From Rapidithrix thailandica (GTDB taxonomy: Bacteria; Bacteroidota; Bacteroidia; Cytophagales; Flammeovirgaceae), in contig NZ_JBDKWZ010000031.1 of the NCBI RefSeq assembly GCF_039710355.1, positions 1-31,921 of the forward strand: 31,921 nucleotides of DNA, read 5' to 3'. The notes beneath the pieces were generated by a model. It had not been told where the DNA came from. It did not search any database and worked only from the letters and a program-made list of their open reading frames with translations. The position numbers were made by a program, and so were the translations under genes. This document shows positions 15,346 to 24,271 of the stretch, one piece after another. Each line of letters starts with the position of its first letter. Position 1 is the stretch's first letter.

Positions 15346-18300
15346 ATGCTACTTGCCAATACACACTTGACTCCCATCATCGGGATCGATATCCACTTTA
15401 CCACCTTGCCTCCGTTCAATCCCTTTCATCCGTTTATCGGGATTGTGATGGACCCCATGGATTACGTCCCCTTCATCGGGACCAATGTCCATGTGAACGG
15501 ACTGAAATCCGGTGTTTCCACCACCTCCGGGATGTTGGTCACCTATATGCATATTCCCTTGTTTACCCCGCCTTGGGCTTTGGCCCCTATTATCGGGCAC
15601 GAAAGTGTTAACTTCTTCGGTAGCGACAGGGTCTTTTCCGAAGGTACCCGCTTGAGCCCCCGGGGACATATGCTCATGACCTGTAACGATATCGGGATTC
15701 CCCTGTCCCTGTCTCCGGGAAAAAAGAAGTTCTGGAAAGTGGTGCCAACGCTTTTTGCTCCGACTTCCTTCTCTTTGCCAATTCCCACCGGGCCCCCGGT
15801 GATGGTTGGTGGTCCCTATGTGCCGGATTGGGGCTCCCTGCTTACGGATATGATCATGGGCTTTGGCTTGGGGGCTGTGATGCGGAAAGCCGGGAAACAA
15901 CTTACCAAACTGAACCACTTACTTAAAAAGAGAAACGCTCCTAAAAAGCTGACTCGCTCGCTTTGCTGGTTGGGTTTTGAGCCGATCAACCTGATCACCG
16001 GAGCGGTGGTTTACGAAGGCAACGATTTTGAATTGCCCGGACCGATTCCTTTGTCCTGGGATCGGGCCTGGTATTCGGATACCGAATACGAAGGCTGGCT
16101 GGGGCACGGGGTGCATCATGCCCTGGACCGTTGTATAGAGCTTTATCCCGAAGACGGTGAGTTAGGCCTGCGGATGGAAGATGGCCGCTTGGTGGGCTTT
16201 CCGCTGCTGGACTACGGGGAGGAATTCTATTCCCGTCAGGAGAAATTGACTCTGAAGCGCCTGGGCAACGGCCGTTTTCAGATGATAGACCATAATAGTG
16301 CTCTTACGTATCATTTTGAAGGATTTAACGGTTCGGATCGTTACCGATTGACGCGGATTGAAACCCCGGCGGGCAAGGCGCTGTGTTTGCATTTGAACGG
16401 GGACCGCTTGACGGGGATCACCGACAGCGCGGGCCGGGAACTGGAAGTGGACAGCGATGCGAAGGGACGGATCACCGAGATCCGGTTGAATGAATCCACC
16501 TTGGTGGGCTACCGTTACGATGCGGAAGGAAATATGGCAGGCATCCTCGACTCTTTGGGACAGGAAACCGTCATGGAATACCAAGAGCATTTGATGGTGA
16601 AAAAGACCGACCGGAACGGACAGGCCTTTTACTGGGAATACGATAACGAATCCCGCTGTGTACACACCTGGGGAGGCGGAGGCTATCAAGAAGGTTGGTT
16701 TGAGTACCATACCGAAGAAGGCTTTAATCTCATCATAGATGCTAACGGGGCCACTACTACCTATCACTACACCCCGGAAGGGCTGGTGACCCAGGTAAAA
16801 GACCCTTTGAACAACAGCCGCTTTTTGCAGTATACGGAGTTTATGGAGCTGTACCGGGAGATTGACGAGGCGGGTAATTTGACAGGTTATACCTATGACG
16901 AGCGGGGCAACCGTACGGGCATTGTTTATCCGGACGGCACCGAAGAGGGCTTTGTCTACGATGAAGAAGACCGTTTGATCCTGGCCAGTGATGCTGAAGG
17001 CCAATGCCGTACCTACAGTTATGTGGACGGAAAGCCGCATTTGCTCGGCAGCGTAGTAGAGCCGGACAACAGCTATACGATGTTTGAATACGATGAAGAG
17101 GACTTGCTGGTAGAAGTGCGGCAGAACGGACAAAAGAGTCTCCTGGCCTATGATGAGCAACAGAACCTGGTACGCTTTACCGATGCGATGGGGCACTCGA
17201 CCCGTTGGGTGTACGATGATTGGGGCCGTGTGCGGGCGGTACAAGCCGAAGGGCAGAGCCAGCAACAGTTCAACTACGATGCCTTGGGCCGGGTCGTGGG
17301 CATCCAGGGAGCGGACCAAAACCAGACCCAGCTGCGGTACAATGCCTATGACGAGGTGATCGAAGCCCTGGACAAACACCATCATGTGCGCTTTGAATAC
17401 ACGCCTATGGGCAGCTTGAAGATGCGGGAGGAAAACGGCAAGAAGGTGTTTTTCGACTACGACAAGATGGAGCAGCTCTTGCGGATCGAGAACGAACGGC
17501 AAGAGCGGTACCGCTTTACCCGGAACCTGAAGGGAGATATCATCGAGGAAGAAGGTTTTGACGGCTTGACCCGTAAGTACGACCGTGACAGTGCGGGCAA
17601 GGTGTTGAAAGTACAGCGGCCGGGCAAACGCTTTTCGGAATACGAATACGATGCCTTGGGCCGGATCAGCCGGGTGGACCATCAGGACGGCAGCTGGGAG
17701 ACCTATGGCTACAACAAAAACGGTCAGCTGGTAGAGGCGCGCACGGAGAAGAACGCGATCTTGATCGAACGGGATGCCTTGGGCCGGGTGATCCGGGAGG
17801 TACAGACCTCGGGCTTGCCGGGAGAAGAGGGCTACGAAGTGCTCAGTACCTACAACCGGGACGGACAGCGCACACAGATCACCTCCTCTTTAGGAGCGGA
17901 TATTCAAAACAACTACGATGCCCTGGGCAGAAGAACCGGAACCACAGCCCGGGTCCAAACAGAGGAAGAAGGCGAGGCAAAAACCTGGGAGGCGAAGTTA
18001 CAACACAATGCCTTGGGCCAGGAAATAGAGCGGGAGCTGACCGGAGGAATCACCTCCACCTTTACCTATGATGAGGCGGGAAGACCGACCTCCCAACGGG
18101 TGAAACGGGGTTTTCACGACAACCGGCACTACCGTTATAATTGGGATGCCAACCACCGTTTGAAAGAGACGTTGAATGCCTTGACCCAGGGCAAGATCCA
18201 ATACGCCTACGATGCCTTTGGCAACCTGGCTTCGGCCAAGTACCAGGACGGCAGTTACGACTACAAGTTGCCCGATGAGGTGGGTAACCTCTACAAAGAC

Positions 18301-19629
18301 CCGAAAAAGCAAGAGGTCTACGGCAAAGGCGGCAAGTTGCTCAAAGATGAAAACTGGTACTACCAATACGATGAAGAGGGCAACCTGATCCGCAAAACCA
18401 AAGAGGAAGTGTCTTTGGAATCTCAAGATCCGGCTTCACAAAAAGAAGCGCCTCAGCCGAAATTTAGTTTATTCTTGGACGAGAAGGATTGGGGCAGTCG
18501 GGAAGAAAAGAAAAAGCGGTATACGAAAGCGGAAAAAGAAGCGTACCGCAACCGTAAAAACCCACCGGCCTTGACACCTCGCTGGAAGCATGGGGACTGG
18601 TACTACACCTGGCAAGCCAACGGGATGTTGCAAAGTGTAAAGCGTCCGGACGGCACGGAAATCTCCTTCGAATACGATGCCTTGGGTAGAAGAACGGCCA
18701 AACTCAACCATGCCACCGAAGAGATCACTAGGTTTGTATGGGATGGCAACGTACCTTTGCACGAGTGGCGTTATGCGCTGAAAGACCGGCCGCAGACGGT
18801 GGCCAACGACTTGGGAGAACTGAGTCCGGACAAACCCGAACCGGAAGAAAACCTGATCACCTGGGTCTTTGACGAAGGCAGTTTTGTGCCGAGTGCGAAG
18901 ATCGTGGAAGGGGAACCCTATTCCATCGTATCGGATTATTTGGGAACTCCATGTCTGATGTACAATTCCATAGGCAACCTGGTTTGGCAAGCCGAATTGG
19001 ACATTTATGGAAAGATCCGTACTTTAGCAAAAGGCTCGATTCAAGATTGTCCTTTCCGTTATCAAGGACAGTACGAGGATGCAGAGACGGGCTTGTACTA
19101 CAACCGTTTCCGGTACTATTCGCCTGAATCAGGGACGTATATTTCTCAGGATCCTATTGGCTTGGCGGGGAATAATCCGAATATTTATGCCTATACTAAG
19201 GATAGTAATATTTGGATAGACATCTTTGGGTTAGATTGTAATAGCCTTGGAGAATGGGGAGAAAAATTTGCAAAGGAACAATTAGAGGGAAGTGGAAAGT
19301 ACAAGCGTGTATTCCCTGTTCAAAACAAATCTAATAACGGTATTGACTTGGTAGGGCAAAGACATGATGGTAAATTTGATTTCTTTGAAGTGAAGACTAC
19401 TGGAGTCGGAAAAGATGCAAAGGGGAATAGACAGGCAGTAGGATTGTCAAAAAGACAACAAAATTCCAATTATTTTATTAGAGATATTCTTGGTAAAAAT
19501 GATATTGATAAATTTGGATTAACCCGTAGTGAAGCCCAACATATGTTGAATAACATAGGAGATAAACGAGTTATTGATGTGTTTGTTGATAATGGTAAAG
19601 TAAATTCTGTTTTAACATCAATTTGGTAA
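15346..19629 (+). CDS. Full-length PAAR-like/Rhs T6SS effector with PoNe-like PD-(D/E)XK nuclease tip
   Basis: 1427 aa. Order: a PAAR-like, Gly/Pro-rich N-terminal domain (about 1-165, with PRGHMLMTCNDIGIPLSL) that would cap VgrG; a hydrophobic/basic linker (about 165-205); a DUF6531 segment (GFEPINLITGAVVYEGN, about 222-238); the YD-repeat cocoon (about 300-1245); the core terminus YYNRFRYYSPESGTYISQ and DPIGL (D1269); and the pre-toxin boundary WIDIFGL ending at L1296. The tip (1297-1427) has GIDLVG with Asp1334 and FFEVKTT with Glu1348 and Lys1350, the D...E-x-K signature of PD-(D/E)XK nucleases. The following RQQNSNYFI resembles PoNe DNases. The GC-rich cocoon changes to AT-rich DNA at about 19180, where the tip begins. 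The start is fixed by TAG at 15340. Nuclease class is well supported; PoNe assignment is from memory. Confidence 0.85.
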   Translation: MLLANTHLTPIIGIDIHFTTLPPFNPFHPFIGIVMDPMDYVPFIGTNVHVNGLKSGVSTTSGMLVTYMHIPLFTPPWALAPIIGHESVNFFGSDRVFSEGTRLSPRGHMLMTCNDIGIPLSLSPGKKKFWKVVPTLFAPTSFSLPIPTGPPVMVGGPYVPDWGSLLTDMIMGFGLGAVMRKAGKQLTKLNHLLKKRNAPKKLTRSLCWLGFEPINLITGAVVYEGNDFELPGPIPLSWDRAWYSDTEYEGWLGHGVHHALDRCIELYPEDGELGLRMEDGRLVGFPLLDYGEEFYSRQEKLTLKRLGNGRFQMIDHNSALTYHFEGFNGSDRYRLTRIETPAGKALCLHLNGDRLTGITDSAGRELEVDSDAKGRITEIRLNESTLVGYRYDAEGNMAGILDSLGQETVMEYQEHLMVKKTDRNGQAFYWEYDNESRCVHTWGGGGYQEGWFEYHTEEGFNLIIDANGATTTYHYTPEGLVTQVKDPLNNSRFLQYTEFMELYREIDEAGNLTGYTYDERGNRTGIVYPDGTEEGFVYDEEDRLILASDAEGQCRTYSYVDGKPHLLGSVVEPDNSYTMFEYDEEDLLVEVRQNGQKSLLAYDEQQNLVRFTDAMGHSTRWVYDDWGRVRAVQAEGQSQQQFNYDALGRVVGIQGADQNQTQLRYNAYDEVIEALDKHHHVRFEYTPMGSLKMREENGKKVFFDYDKMEQLLRIENERQERYRFTRNLKGDIIEEEGFDGLTRKYDRDSAGKVLKVQRPGKRFSEYEYDALGRISRVDHQDGSWETYGYNKNGQLVEARTEKNAILIERDALGRVIREVQTSGLPGEEGYEVLSTYNRDGQRTQITSSLGADIQNNYDALGRRTGTTARVQTEEEGEAKTWEAKLQHNALGQEIERELTGGITSTFTYDEAGRPTSQRVKRGFHDNRHYRYNWDANHRLKETLNALTQGKIQYAYDAFGNLASAKYQDGSYDYKLPDEVGNLYKDPKKQEVYGKGGKLLKDENWYYQYDEEGNLIRKTKEEVSLESQDPASQKEAPQPKFSLFLDEKDWGSREEKKKRYTKAEKEAYRNRKNPPALTPRWKHGDWYYTWQANGMLQSVKRPDGTEISFEYDALGRRTAKLNHATEEITRFVWDGNVPLHEWRYALKDRPQTVANDLGELSPDKPEPEENLITWVFDEGSFVPSAKIVEGEPYSIVSDYLGTPCLMYNSIGNLVWQAELDIYGKIRTLAKGSIQDCPFRYQGQYEDAETGLYYNRFRYYSPESGTYISQDPIGLAGNNPNIYAYTKDSNIWIDIFGLDCNSLGEWGEKFAKEQLEGSGKYKRVFPVQNKSNNGIDLVGQRHDGKFDFFEVKTTGVGKDAKGNRQAVGLSKRQQNSNYFIRDILGKNDIDKFGLTRSEAQHMLNNIGDKRVIDVFVDNGKVNSVLTSIW

Positions 19630-19636
19630 TTAACAT

Positions 19637-20539
19637 ATGAAACAAACATCTAAGTTTAAAAAGGAAAGTAGGCTTTTCTTTGAAGACGTTTTAAGCTCAT
19701 ACAATAATAATGAAGATCAAAAATCTATAAAATCCTTTTTAGAATATGTCAACTCAGGAAAGGAACAATTTATTCACAAAGTAATTTTATTTGGCGAAGA
19801 AGAGATTAAAGAGTATGACATTTTAACTATTTATAGTTTTATAAATGGTTATTATTTATCTCAAGCAGTACTTAATTTTCAAAATAAAAAGAAATATGAA
19901 TATTTATTAAATGGTTATCAATATTCTATTCTGTATCAGATCCTACATCTTAAGAAAGATACATTTGCATCAGGAGTATTAGGGACAGATCTAAGCTTAA
20001 TATTTATGTTAGCATTAACTTATTTTCCTGAAGAAGCTGATTTAATTGGGGAGCAACTAGTAAAGTTTTTAAGGTATAATGAAGAAGTAAAAAAAAATCA
20101 TCATAGTGAAATGACAGGTGATTTTGGTTTATCAAGTACTGTTTATTTGTCTTCTTTTTTAGCAGGTTATTATGGTAAGAAGGAGTTAGGAGGACAGATA
20201 CAATCGTTTTGCAAAAAAGACATAGAGACATGCTACAAAAATGTTGTTGATAATCTATTTTCTATGGACGAAGCAATTGTAAATACTTGGGTTGATGAAA
20301 TGGTTGATTTTCATATCAGAAATAGTAAAAACGATTTGACATTACCTTTTAATCACGAGGAGTGGCAATACTTTCCCATAGAAATAATTTCTTTATTGGA
20401 GTTGCGGTTACGAAAAGGCTTTGAAATAAGTTTTATTGAGAATAGTTTCTTAAAAGAATTTCTTCCTCATTTAGGTATTTCAGTCCCTATAGAATTAGAT
20501 GAATTTACACAGAAATTAAAAACAAGAGTAACCGGTTAG
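19637..20539 (+). CDS. Candidate immunity protein of the Rhs PoNe-like tip (PoNi-like)
   Basis: 300 aa, all-helical in appearance, no signal peptide, so it should work in the cytoplasm where a DNase would act. It starts 7 bases after the toxin stop. The C-terminal part (EEWQYFPIEIISLLELRLRKG) resembles the DUF1910/DUF1911 proteins that pair with PoNe DNases, but this is a similarity judged by eye. Residues from 206 to 300 are essentially identical to the second immunity protein at 23357-24271, while residues 1-205 are much diverged. The N-terminal two thirds therefore probably fixes which toxin is recognised. Confidence 0.7.
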   Translation: MKQTSKFKKESRLFFEDVLSSYNNNEDQKSIKSFLEYVNSGKEQFIHKVILFGEEEIKEYDILTIYSFINGYYLSQAVLNFQNKKKYEYLLNGYQYSILYQILHLKKDTFASGVLGTDLSLIFMLALTYFPEEADLIGEQLVKFLRYNEEVKKNHHSEMTGDFGLSSTVYLSSFLAGYYGKKELGGQIQSFCKKDIETCYKNVVDNLFSMDEAIVNTWVDEMVDFHIRNSKNDLTLPFNHEEWQYFPIEIISLLELRLRKGFEISFIENSFLKEFLPHLGISVPIELDEFTQKLKTRVTG

Positions 20540-20876
20540 GTCCATCCGGGTAATTTGGGTCTGTGATTGACATATTTAAAAAGTATACTAGGCCCGAAAT
20601 TAGGACAATGACTTAACTAAAAATGATTTTAATTTAACATTTTTCAAAAAAGCCCATGAATTTTCATTTGTGGGCTTTATCATTTTGTTACACCTTCTGG
20701 CAAGCCGAACTGAATATCTATGGAAAGATCCGTACCCTAGCAAAGGGTTCTGTACAGGATTGCCCTTTCCGTCACCAAGGGCAATATGAGGATGCGGAGA
20801 CAGGCTTATACTATAACCGTTTTAGGTACTATTCGCCTGAATCAGGGACGTATATTTCCCAGGATCCGATTGGGTT
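20251..20876 (+). repeat. Duplicated block: immunity 3' end + terminator + Rhs-core 3' end (copy A)
   Basis: Nearly identical and gap-free to 23983-24608 across the immunity 3' end and terminator, with only scattered single-base changes (for example gaatttac/gagtttac, gtaacc/gtcacc). The block then continues into the Rhs-core segment with more differences. It spans a module joint rather than a gene, so it reflects duplication or conversion between modules. Confidence 0.85.
20649..20686 (+). terminator. Terminator closing the main Rhs module (type T1, copy A)
   Basis: AAAGCCCA (20649-20656) pairs with TGGGCTTT (20671-20678), with an inner TGAA/TTCA helix, followed by T-rich ATCATTTT. The putative ATG of the next Rhs fragment (20656) lies inside this hairpin. 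The displaced module is thus fused just behind a terminator and is probably not transcribed by read-through from the Rhs gene. Confidence 0.65.
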
Positions 20877-21297
20877 GCATGCTGGGTTTCGCTTCTATGG
20901 ATATGTTAAAAACCCTGCATCTTGGATAGATCCCTTAGGGTTAATGGGCTATTTGCAAGAGCTCGCTAAACAAATATCTGATGCTGGGGAACATTTTTTT
21001 GCACGTAAATTACGTACTGTTGCCGTAGGACAATTCTCAAACGGTAATTTATATTCTTCTTCAAGTAATGGGTTAGATAAAGGCCAAGTAGCAAAGTCTA
21101 AAGAACTTGGAATTACATCATTAAATACATCTACTGTACATGTTGATGGGCAGAACTTACATGCCGAAGAAGTTCTTATGCATAAAATACCAGACATGGA
21201 AGCTGTAGGAACATATAAAAGACTACCTTGTGGGCCGGATGAACATGATTGCTTAGGACAGCTTAAGAGAAAAGGAATTAAAATTGATTGTGATTAA
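20656..21297 (+). CDS. Displaced Rhs C-terminal module 1: deaminase-like toxin tip
   Basis: 213 aa. Rhs-core similarity begins only at FWQAELNIYG (residue 14), so the PAAR domain and nearly all of the cocoon are missing. The first 13 residues are the reading of a terminator hairpin and are probably not native. The core ends with DPIGL (70-74) and DPLGL (92-96). The tip has AVGQFSNGNLYSS, then HAEE (H169, A170, E171), then PC (191-192) and a second Cys at 199. HAE followed by PC...C is the zinc-site and catalytic pattern of the nucleic-acid/nucleotide deaminase superfamily used by polymorphic toxins. The C-to-C spacing is longer than the usual PCxxC. Without a delivery domain the module is likely silent unless recombined onto the full Rhs. 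Confidence 0.7.
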   Translation: MNFHLWALSFCYTFWQAELNIYGKIRTLAKGSVQDCPFRHQGQYEDAETGLYYNRFRYYSPESGTYISQDPIGLHAGFRFYGYVKNPASWIDPLGLMGYLQELAKQISDAGEHFFARKLRTVAVGQFSNGNLYSSSSNGLDKGQVAKSKELGITSLNTSTVHVDGQNLHAEEVLMHKIPDMEAVGTYKRLPCGPDEHDCLGQLKRKGIKIDCD

Positions 21298-21304
21298 ATA
21301 GCTT

Positions 21305-21934
21305 ATGGGGTATTTAGAATATAAAGAAGATTTAAAACAGAGACTTACGGGCCTTTCAACAAGGAAGTTAGCTACCTTCTCTATTTGTTGTTTTCAAAGA
21401 ATTTTTGGATTATATCCAGAGTTTGTCAAAGCCTTTAATGCAGATAAAAGTGTAGAAATATCAAATATTAGTGAATTTATCTGGGAGAAGCTTACTAAAG
21501 AAGGTCATTTTGAAAACAATATAGCTTCAACTTTACCTGTTATTGAAAGTTTATTGCCTTCTGAAAACCTTCGTGGTTGGCAAAGTTCAATAAGTATTAA
21601 TGTTTGTATCTGTTTGGATGTCTCTGCACGAGTTCTAATTGAAGAACATAAAAATGCTGAGATTGCAGGAGGGTATGTATATGATACTATTTCTCAGGTT
21701 ATTTATTCGTTAGTTTCTGATAAATTTATCTCTGATGAACTTGAAGATAAAATTCATAACAGTTCAATTATTCAAGACGAGATACAACATCAATTTAATC
21801 TTATTTTGGAATTGAAATCTATTTCTATTTTAGACAATAAAGGGTATATAGAGTCTCTTAAAAATGAAATGATTAAAAACACTCATAATTTTCAAAAAAT
21901 AAAAAATGCATGGTTCAATGAACAGACTGATTAG
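21305..21934 (+). CDS. DUF416-like candidate immunity protein for the deaminase tip
   Basis: 209 aa, helical, no signal peptide, starting 7 bases after the deaminase-like module. RLTGLSTRKLATFSICCFQR and the following LYPEFVKAF resemble the beginning of DUF416 (YjaG-like) proteins, a family that appears among polymorphic-toxin immunity genes. The tight spacing fits a toxin-immunity pair. Downstream lies a short scar (21935-22022) with a decayed hairpin, then an unrelated gene, so the module ends here. Confidence 0.6.
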   Translation: MGYLEYKEDLKQRLTGLSTRKLATFSICCFQRIFGLYPEFVKAFNADKSVEISNISEFIWEKLTKEGHFENNIASTLPVIESLLPSENLRGWQSSISINVCICLDVSARVLIEEHKNAEIAGGYVYDTISQVIYSLVSDKFISDELEDKIHNSSIIQDEIQHQFNLILELKSISILDNKGYIESLKNEMIKNTHNFQKIKNAWFNEQTD

Positions 21935-21961
21935 CCTATAACTAAGGTCGTTTTTGAAGTT

Positions 21962-22002
21962 ACAAGTGGATGTCTTAGGTGTAAACCCCTTAGGCATCCA
22001 CT
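21962..22002. repeat. Hairpin repeat T3 (copy 1), decayed terminator
   Basis: AGTGGATG...CATCCACT with a middle TTAGGTGTAAACCCCTTAG. Further copies lie near 25972-26012 and at 28102-28146. Only the last keeps a T-run after the stem; here GTCTGATTTT follows. It marks a recombination scar between modules. Confidence 0.6.
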
Positions 22003-22021
22003 GTCTGATTTTAGAAAACCG

Positions 22022-22543
22022 ATGTCAATGATAAACACTTTTGCTTTATATGGAGATTCCTTCCAAAAAACAGATTTTGAAACCCGTCCCAGAGTATCTT
22101 ACAAGATAAGGGAGCATATTGTTGCTCTTTGTGTAAAGCATATTCTTGCACCTAAGAATGTAATTGTAAACGGTCGTTTTGATTATTCTATAACCTTTAG
22201 TTTTGATAAAGCTTCTGAAGACAATTTTATTAAAGATAAGATTATATATAGTCTTAGAACAAGGAAAGGTACCAAAGAGGTTGGGATATCAATATGTGAT
22301 GTGGAGGTTTCAAACAATATATCACCTCGGGCATACGCTTTTTTAATTTTGGAAGGGATGCAAGTATTTCTTACAGGCGAATATAAAAAGATCACTCCGG
22401 CGTTATTTGATGCAGTGAAAGAGCATATAGATTGGGATTACATCAATGAATTGCCCTTTCCGGCTCCCTTTGAAGAACAGAAATATCTATTAGACCCGGA
22501 TCCGGAAGTTCAACGTGCTTATGTGGATGCGTTTGGGGAATAA
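22022..22543 (+). CDS. Orphan protein repeated in the array, copy 1 (possible immunity gene without toxin)
   Basis: 173 aa, no signal peptide or membrane segment. Features: MSMINTFALYGDSF at the start, RFDYSITFSFDK, ISPRAYAFLILEGMQVFLTGEYKK, and a Pro/Asp-rich end (LLDPDPEVQRAYVDAFGE). No family recognised. It lies behind a hairpin scar and before terminator T2, and a copy with the same ends lies at 26023-26538. The two copies are nearly identical except for a divergent patch at about residues 60-78. Because no toxin tip precedes either copy directly, it looks like an immunity gene whose toxin was lost. A role in the array itself is the alternative. Confidence 0.55.
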   Translation: MSMINTFALYGDSFQKTDFETRPRVSYKIREHIVALCVKHILAPKNVIVNGRFDYSITFSFDKASEDNFIKDKIIYSLRTRKGTKEVGISICDVEVSNNISPRAYAFLILEGMQVFLTGEYKKITPALFDAVKEHIDWDYINELPFPAPFEEQKYLLDPDPEVQRAYVDAFGE

Positions 22544-22585
22544 GGTATTCCGCTAAGAGTAAAATCTCTACTTAATGGATAGAAG

Positions 22586-22620
22586 ACAGGTCTGATTTAT
22601 ATCAGACCTGTTTTGGTTTT
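22586..22620 (+). terminator. Terminator T2, copy 1
   Basis: A perfect 11-bp stem, ACAGGTCTGAT with ATCAGACCTGT (22586-22611), loop TTAT, then TTTTGGTTTT. A near-identical copy is at 26581-26615. Both lie just after the 171-173-aa gene and just before an Rhs fragment. Confidence 0.8.
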
Positions 22621-22679
22621 ATCTGAATAGTTATGCTCTTTCGGATTAGATCGGCAAACCCATTGCCGCCTATAACGGA

Positions 22680-23339
22680 GTGGGAAATCTCGTTTGGCAA
22701 GTCGAACTGAATATCTATGGAAAGATCCGTACTTTAGTAAAAGGCTCGGCCCAAGATTGCCCCTTCCGTTACCAAAGGCAGTACGAGGATGCAGAGACGG
22801 GCTTGTACTACAACCGTTTCCGGTACTATTCGCCTGAATCAGGAACGTATATTTCACAAGATCCGATTGGGTTAGCGGGGAATAATCCGAATATTTATGC
22901 CTATACTAAGGATAGTAATGTTTGGATAGACATCTTTGGGTTAGATTGTAATAGCCTTGGAGAATGGGGAGAAAAATTTGCAAAGGAACAATTAGAGGGA
23001 AGTGGAAAGTACAAGCGTGTATTCCCTGTTCAAAACAAATCTAATAACGGTATTGACTTGGTAGGGCAAAGACATGATGGTAAATTTGATTTCTTTGAAG
23101 TGAAGACTACTGGAGTCGGAAAAGATGCAAAGGGGAATAGAAGGGCCGTTGGGCTATCTGATAGGCAGCGAAACTCAACTTTCTTTGTTGACGATGTATT
23201 AACAAAAGCCCAGGGAGGAGGTTACGGTGTATCACCACAACTTGCTACCCAAATGAAAAATAATATTGGCAATAAGAGAATTATTGATGTGTTTGTTGAT
23301 AATGGTAAAGTAAATTCTGTTTTAACATCAATTTGGTAA
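22680..23339 (+). CDS. Displaced Rhs C-terminal module 2: second PoNe-like nuclease tip
   Basis: 219 aa from GTG; Rhs-core similarity extends upstream to about 22648 (IGKPIAAYNG) with an in-frame TAG before it, so no delivery domain exists. The core ends with DPIGL (61-65) and IDIFGL. The tip keeps the PD-(D/E)XK residues Asp126, Glu140 and Lys142. DNA from about 22875 to 23141 is essentially identical to the main Rhs tip, and 23281-23340 also, at the same offset of 3710. The 139 bases between differ (LSDRQRNSTFF against LSKRQQNSNYF, and onward) with no length change. The catalytic part is thus conserved and the second half of the domain replaced or diverged. Confidence 0.8.
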   Translation: MGNLVWQVELNIYGKIRTLVKGSAQDCPFRYQRQYEDAETGLYYNRFRYYSPESGTYISQDPIGLAGNNPNIYAYTKDSNVWIDIFGLDCNSLGEWGEKFAKEQLEGSGKYKRVFPVQNKSNNGIDLVGQRHDGKFDFFEVKTTGVGKDAKGNRRAVGLSDRQRNSTFFVDDVLTKAQGGGYGVSPQLATQMKNNIGNKRIIDVFVDNGKVNSVLTSIW

Positions 23340-23340
23340 T
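22875..23340 (+). repeat. Copy of the main Rhs toxin tip with a replaced middle
   Basis: Corresponds to 19165-19630. The two flanks match essentially base for base, while 23142-23280 differs from 19432-19570. Both middle blocks are exactly 139 bases. This is direct evidence for block-wise diversification of one toxin family. Confidence 0.85.
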
Positions 23341-23356
23341 AAAAACTCATATTAAA

Positions 23357-24271
23357 GTGATACAAATAAAAAGGAAGTTACTTGCTCATTTCGAACAAGT
23401 AAGAAATAATAGAATATCTTCAGAAGACAAAAAAAAATTCTCACAATTCTTCCATCAATTTTTAGATGATAATTTTGAAGAGTTTACTTATAAGGCGGTA
23501 TTATGGGAAGGGGAAGATCCTGAAGATGTTATTATAAACATTTTTAATATTATAGAAGAGTTTAAATTGATTAGCCTCAGTAATTCAATTCCAAAGTTTT
23601 TAAAAAATCAAATTGAGTATTCACAATTATTGTCAGGGTTTTCTTATAATATATATTATCAAGTGTTATGCCTACAAAAAAATACTTTTGCTTCAGGAGT
23701 ATTGGAAACAGACTTAAGTCTCATATTAATGTTATCCTTGACCTATTTTCCTGAAGAAGCTGATTTAATTGGAAAACAATTTCTTAAAGTTTTAGAAAAC
23801 CATAAGGAAAAGGAGGAAGAAAACAATTATTATAATGGTAGGGTGAAAGAAATGTTTGGCTATTCAGATATAATTTGGCTTTCTTCTATTGTTTCTAAAT
23901 GTTATGGTAAAGAAGATATGTCAGGAAAAATCAGCAATTATTGTAGTGAAAATGCTAATCCTATTTATGAAAAAGCGGTAAGTAATCTATTTTCTATGGA
24001 CGAAGCAATTGTAAATACTTGGGTTGATGAAATGGTTGATTTTCATATCAGAAATAGTAAAAACGATTTGACATTACCTTTTAATCACGAGGAGTGGCAA
24101 TACTTTCCCATAGAAATAATTTCTTTATTGGAGTTGCGGTTACGAAAAGGCTTTGAAATAAGTTTTATTGAGAATAGTTTCTTAAAAGAATTTCTTCCTC
24201 ATTTAGGTATTTCAGTCCCTATAGAATTAGATGAGTTTACACAGAAATTAAAAACAAGAGTCACCGGTTAG
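23357..24271 (+). CDS. Candidate immunity protein of the second PoNe-like tip
   Basis: Helical cytoplasmic protein, about 304 aa from GTG 23357 or 312 aa from TTG 23333, which would overlap the toxin stop. At the place of the paralogue's ATG, after the same CATAT bases, this copy reads ATT (23351-23353), so the start codon seems altered. Residues before about position 23983 share the general pattern of the first immunity protein (for example FASGVL.TDLSLI.ML.LTYFPEEADLIG) but are much diverged. From 23983 on, the two are nearly identical in DNA. The variable part matches the toxin's changed middle block, suggesting coordinated exchange. Confidence 0.65.
   Translation: MIQIKRKLLAHFEQVRNNRISSEDKKKFSQFFHQFLDDNFEEFTYKAVLWEGEDPEDVIINIFNIIEEFKLISLSNSIPKFLKNQIEYSQLLSGFSYNIYYQVLCLQKNTFASGVLETDLSLILMLSLTYFPEEADLIGKQFLKVLENHKEKEEENNYYNGRVKEMFGYSDIIWLSSIVSKCYGKEDMSGKISNYCSENANPIYEKAVSNLFSMDEAIVNTWVDEMVDFHIRNSKNDLTLPFNHEEWQYFPIEIISLLELRLRKGFEISFIENSFLKEFLPHLGISVPIELDEFTQKLKTRVTG

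Noticed and set aside
16162..17682. 506-codon open frame on the minus strand
   Set aside because: It lies entirely opposite the GC-rich Rhs cocoon. Its Val/Leu/His-rich content is the mirror of the YD repeats, and no domain is recognisable.
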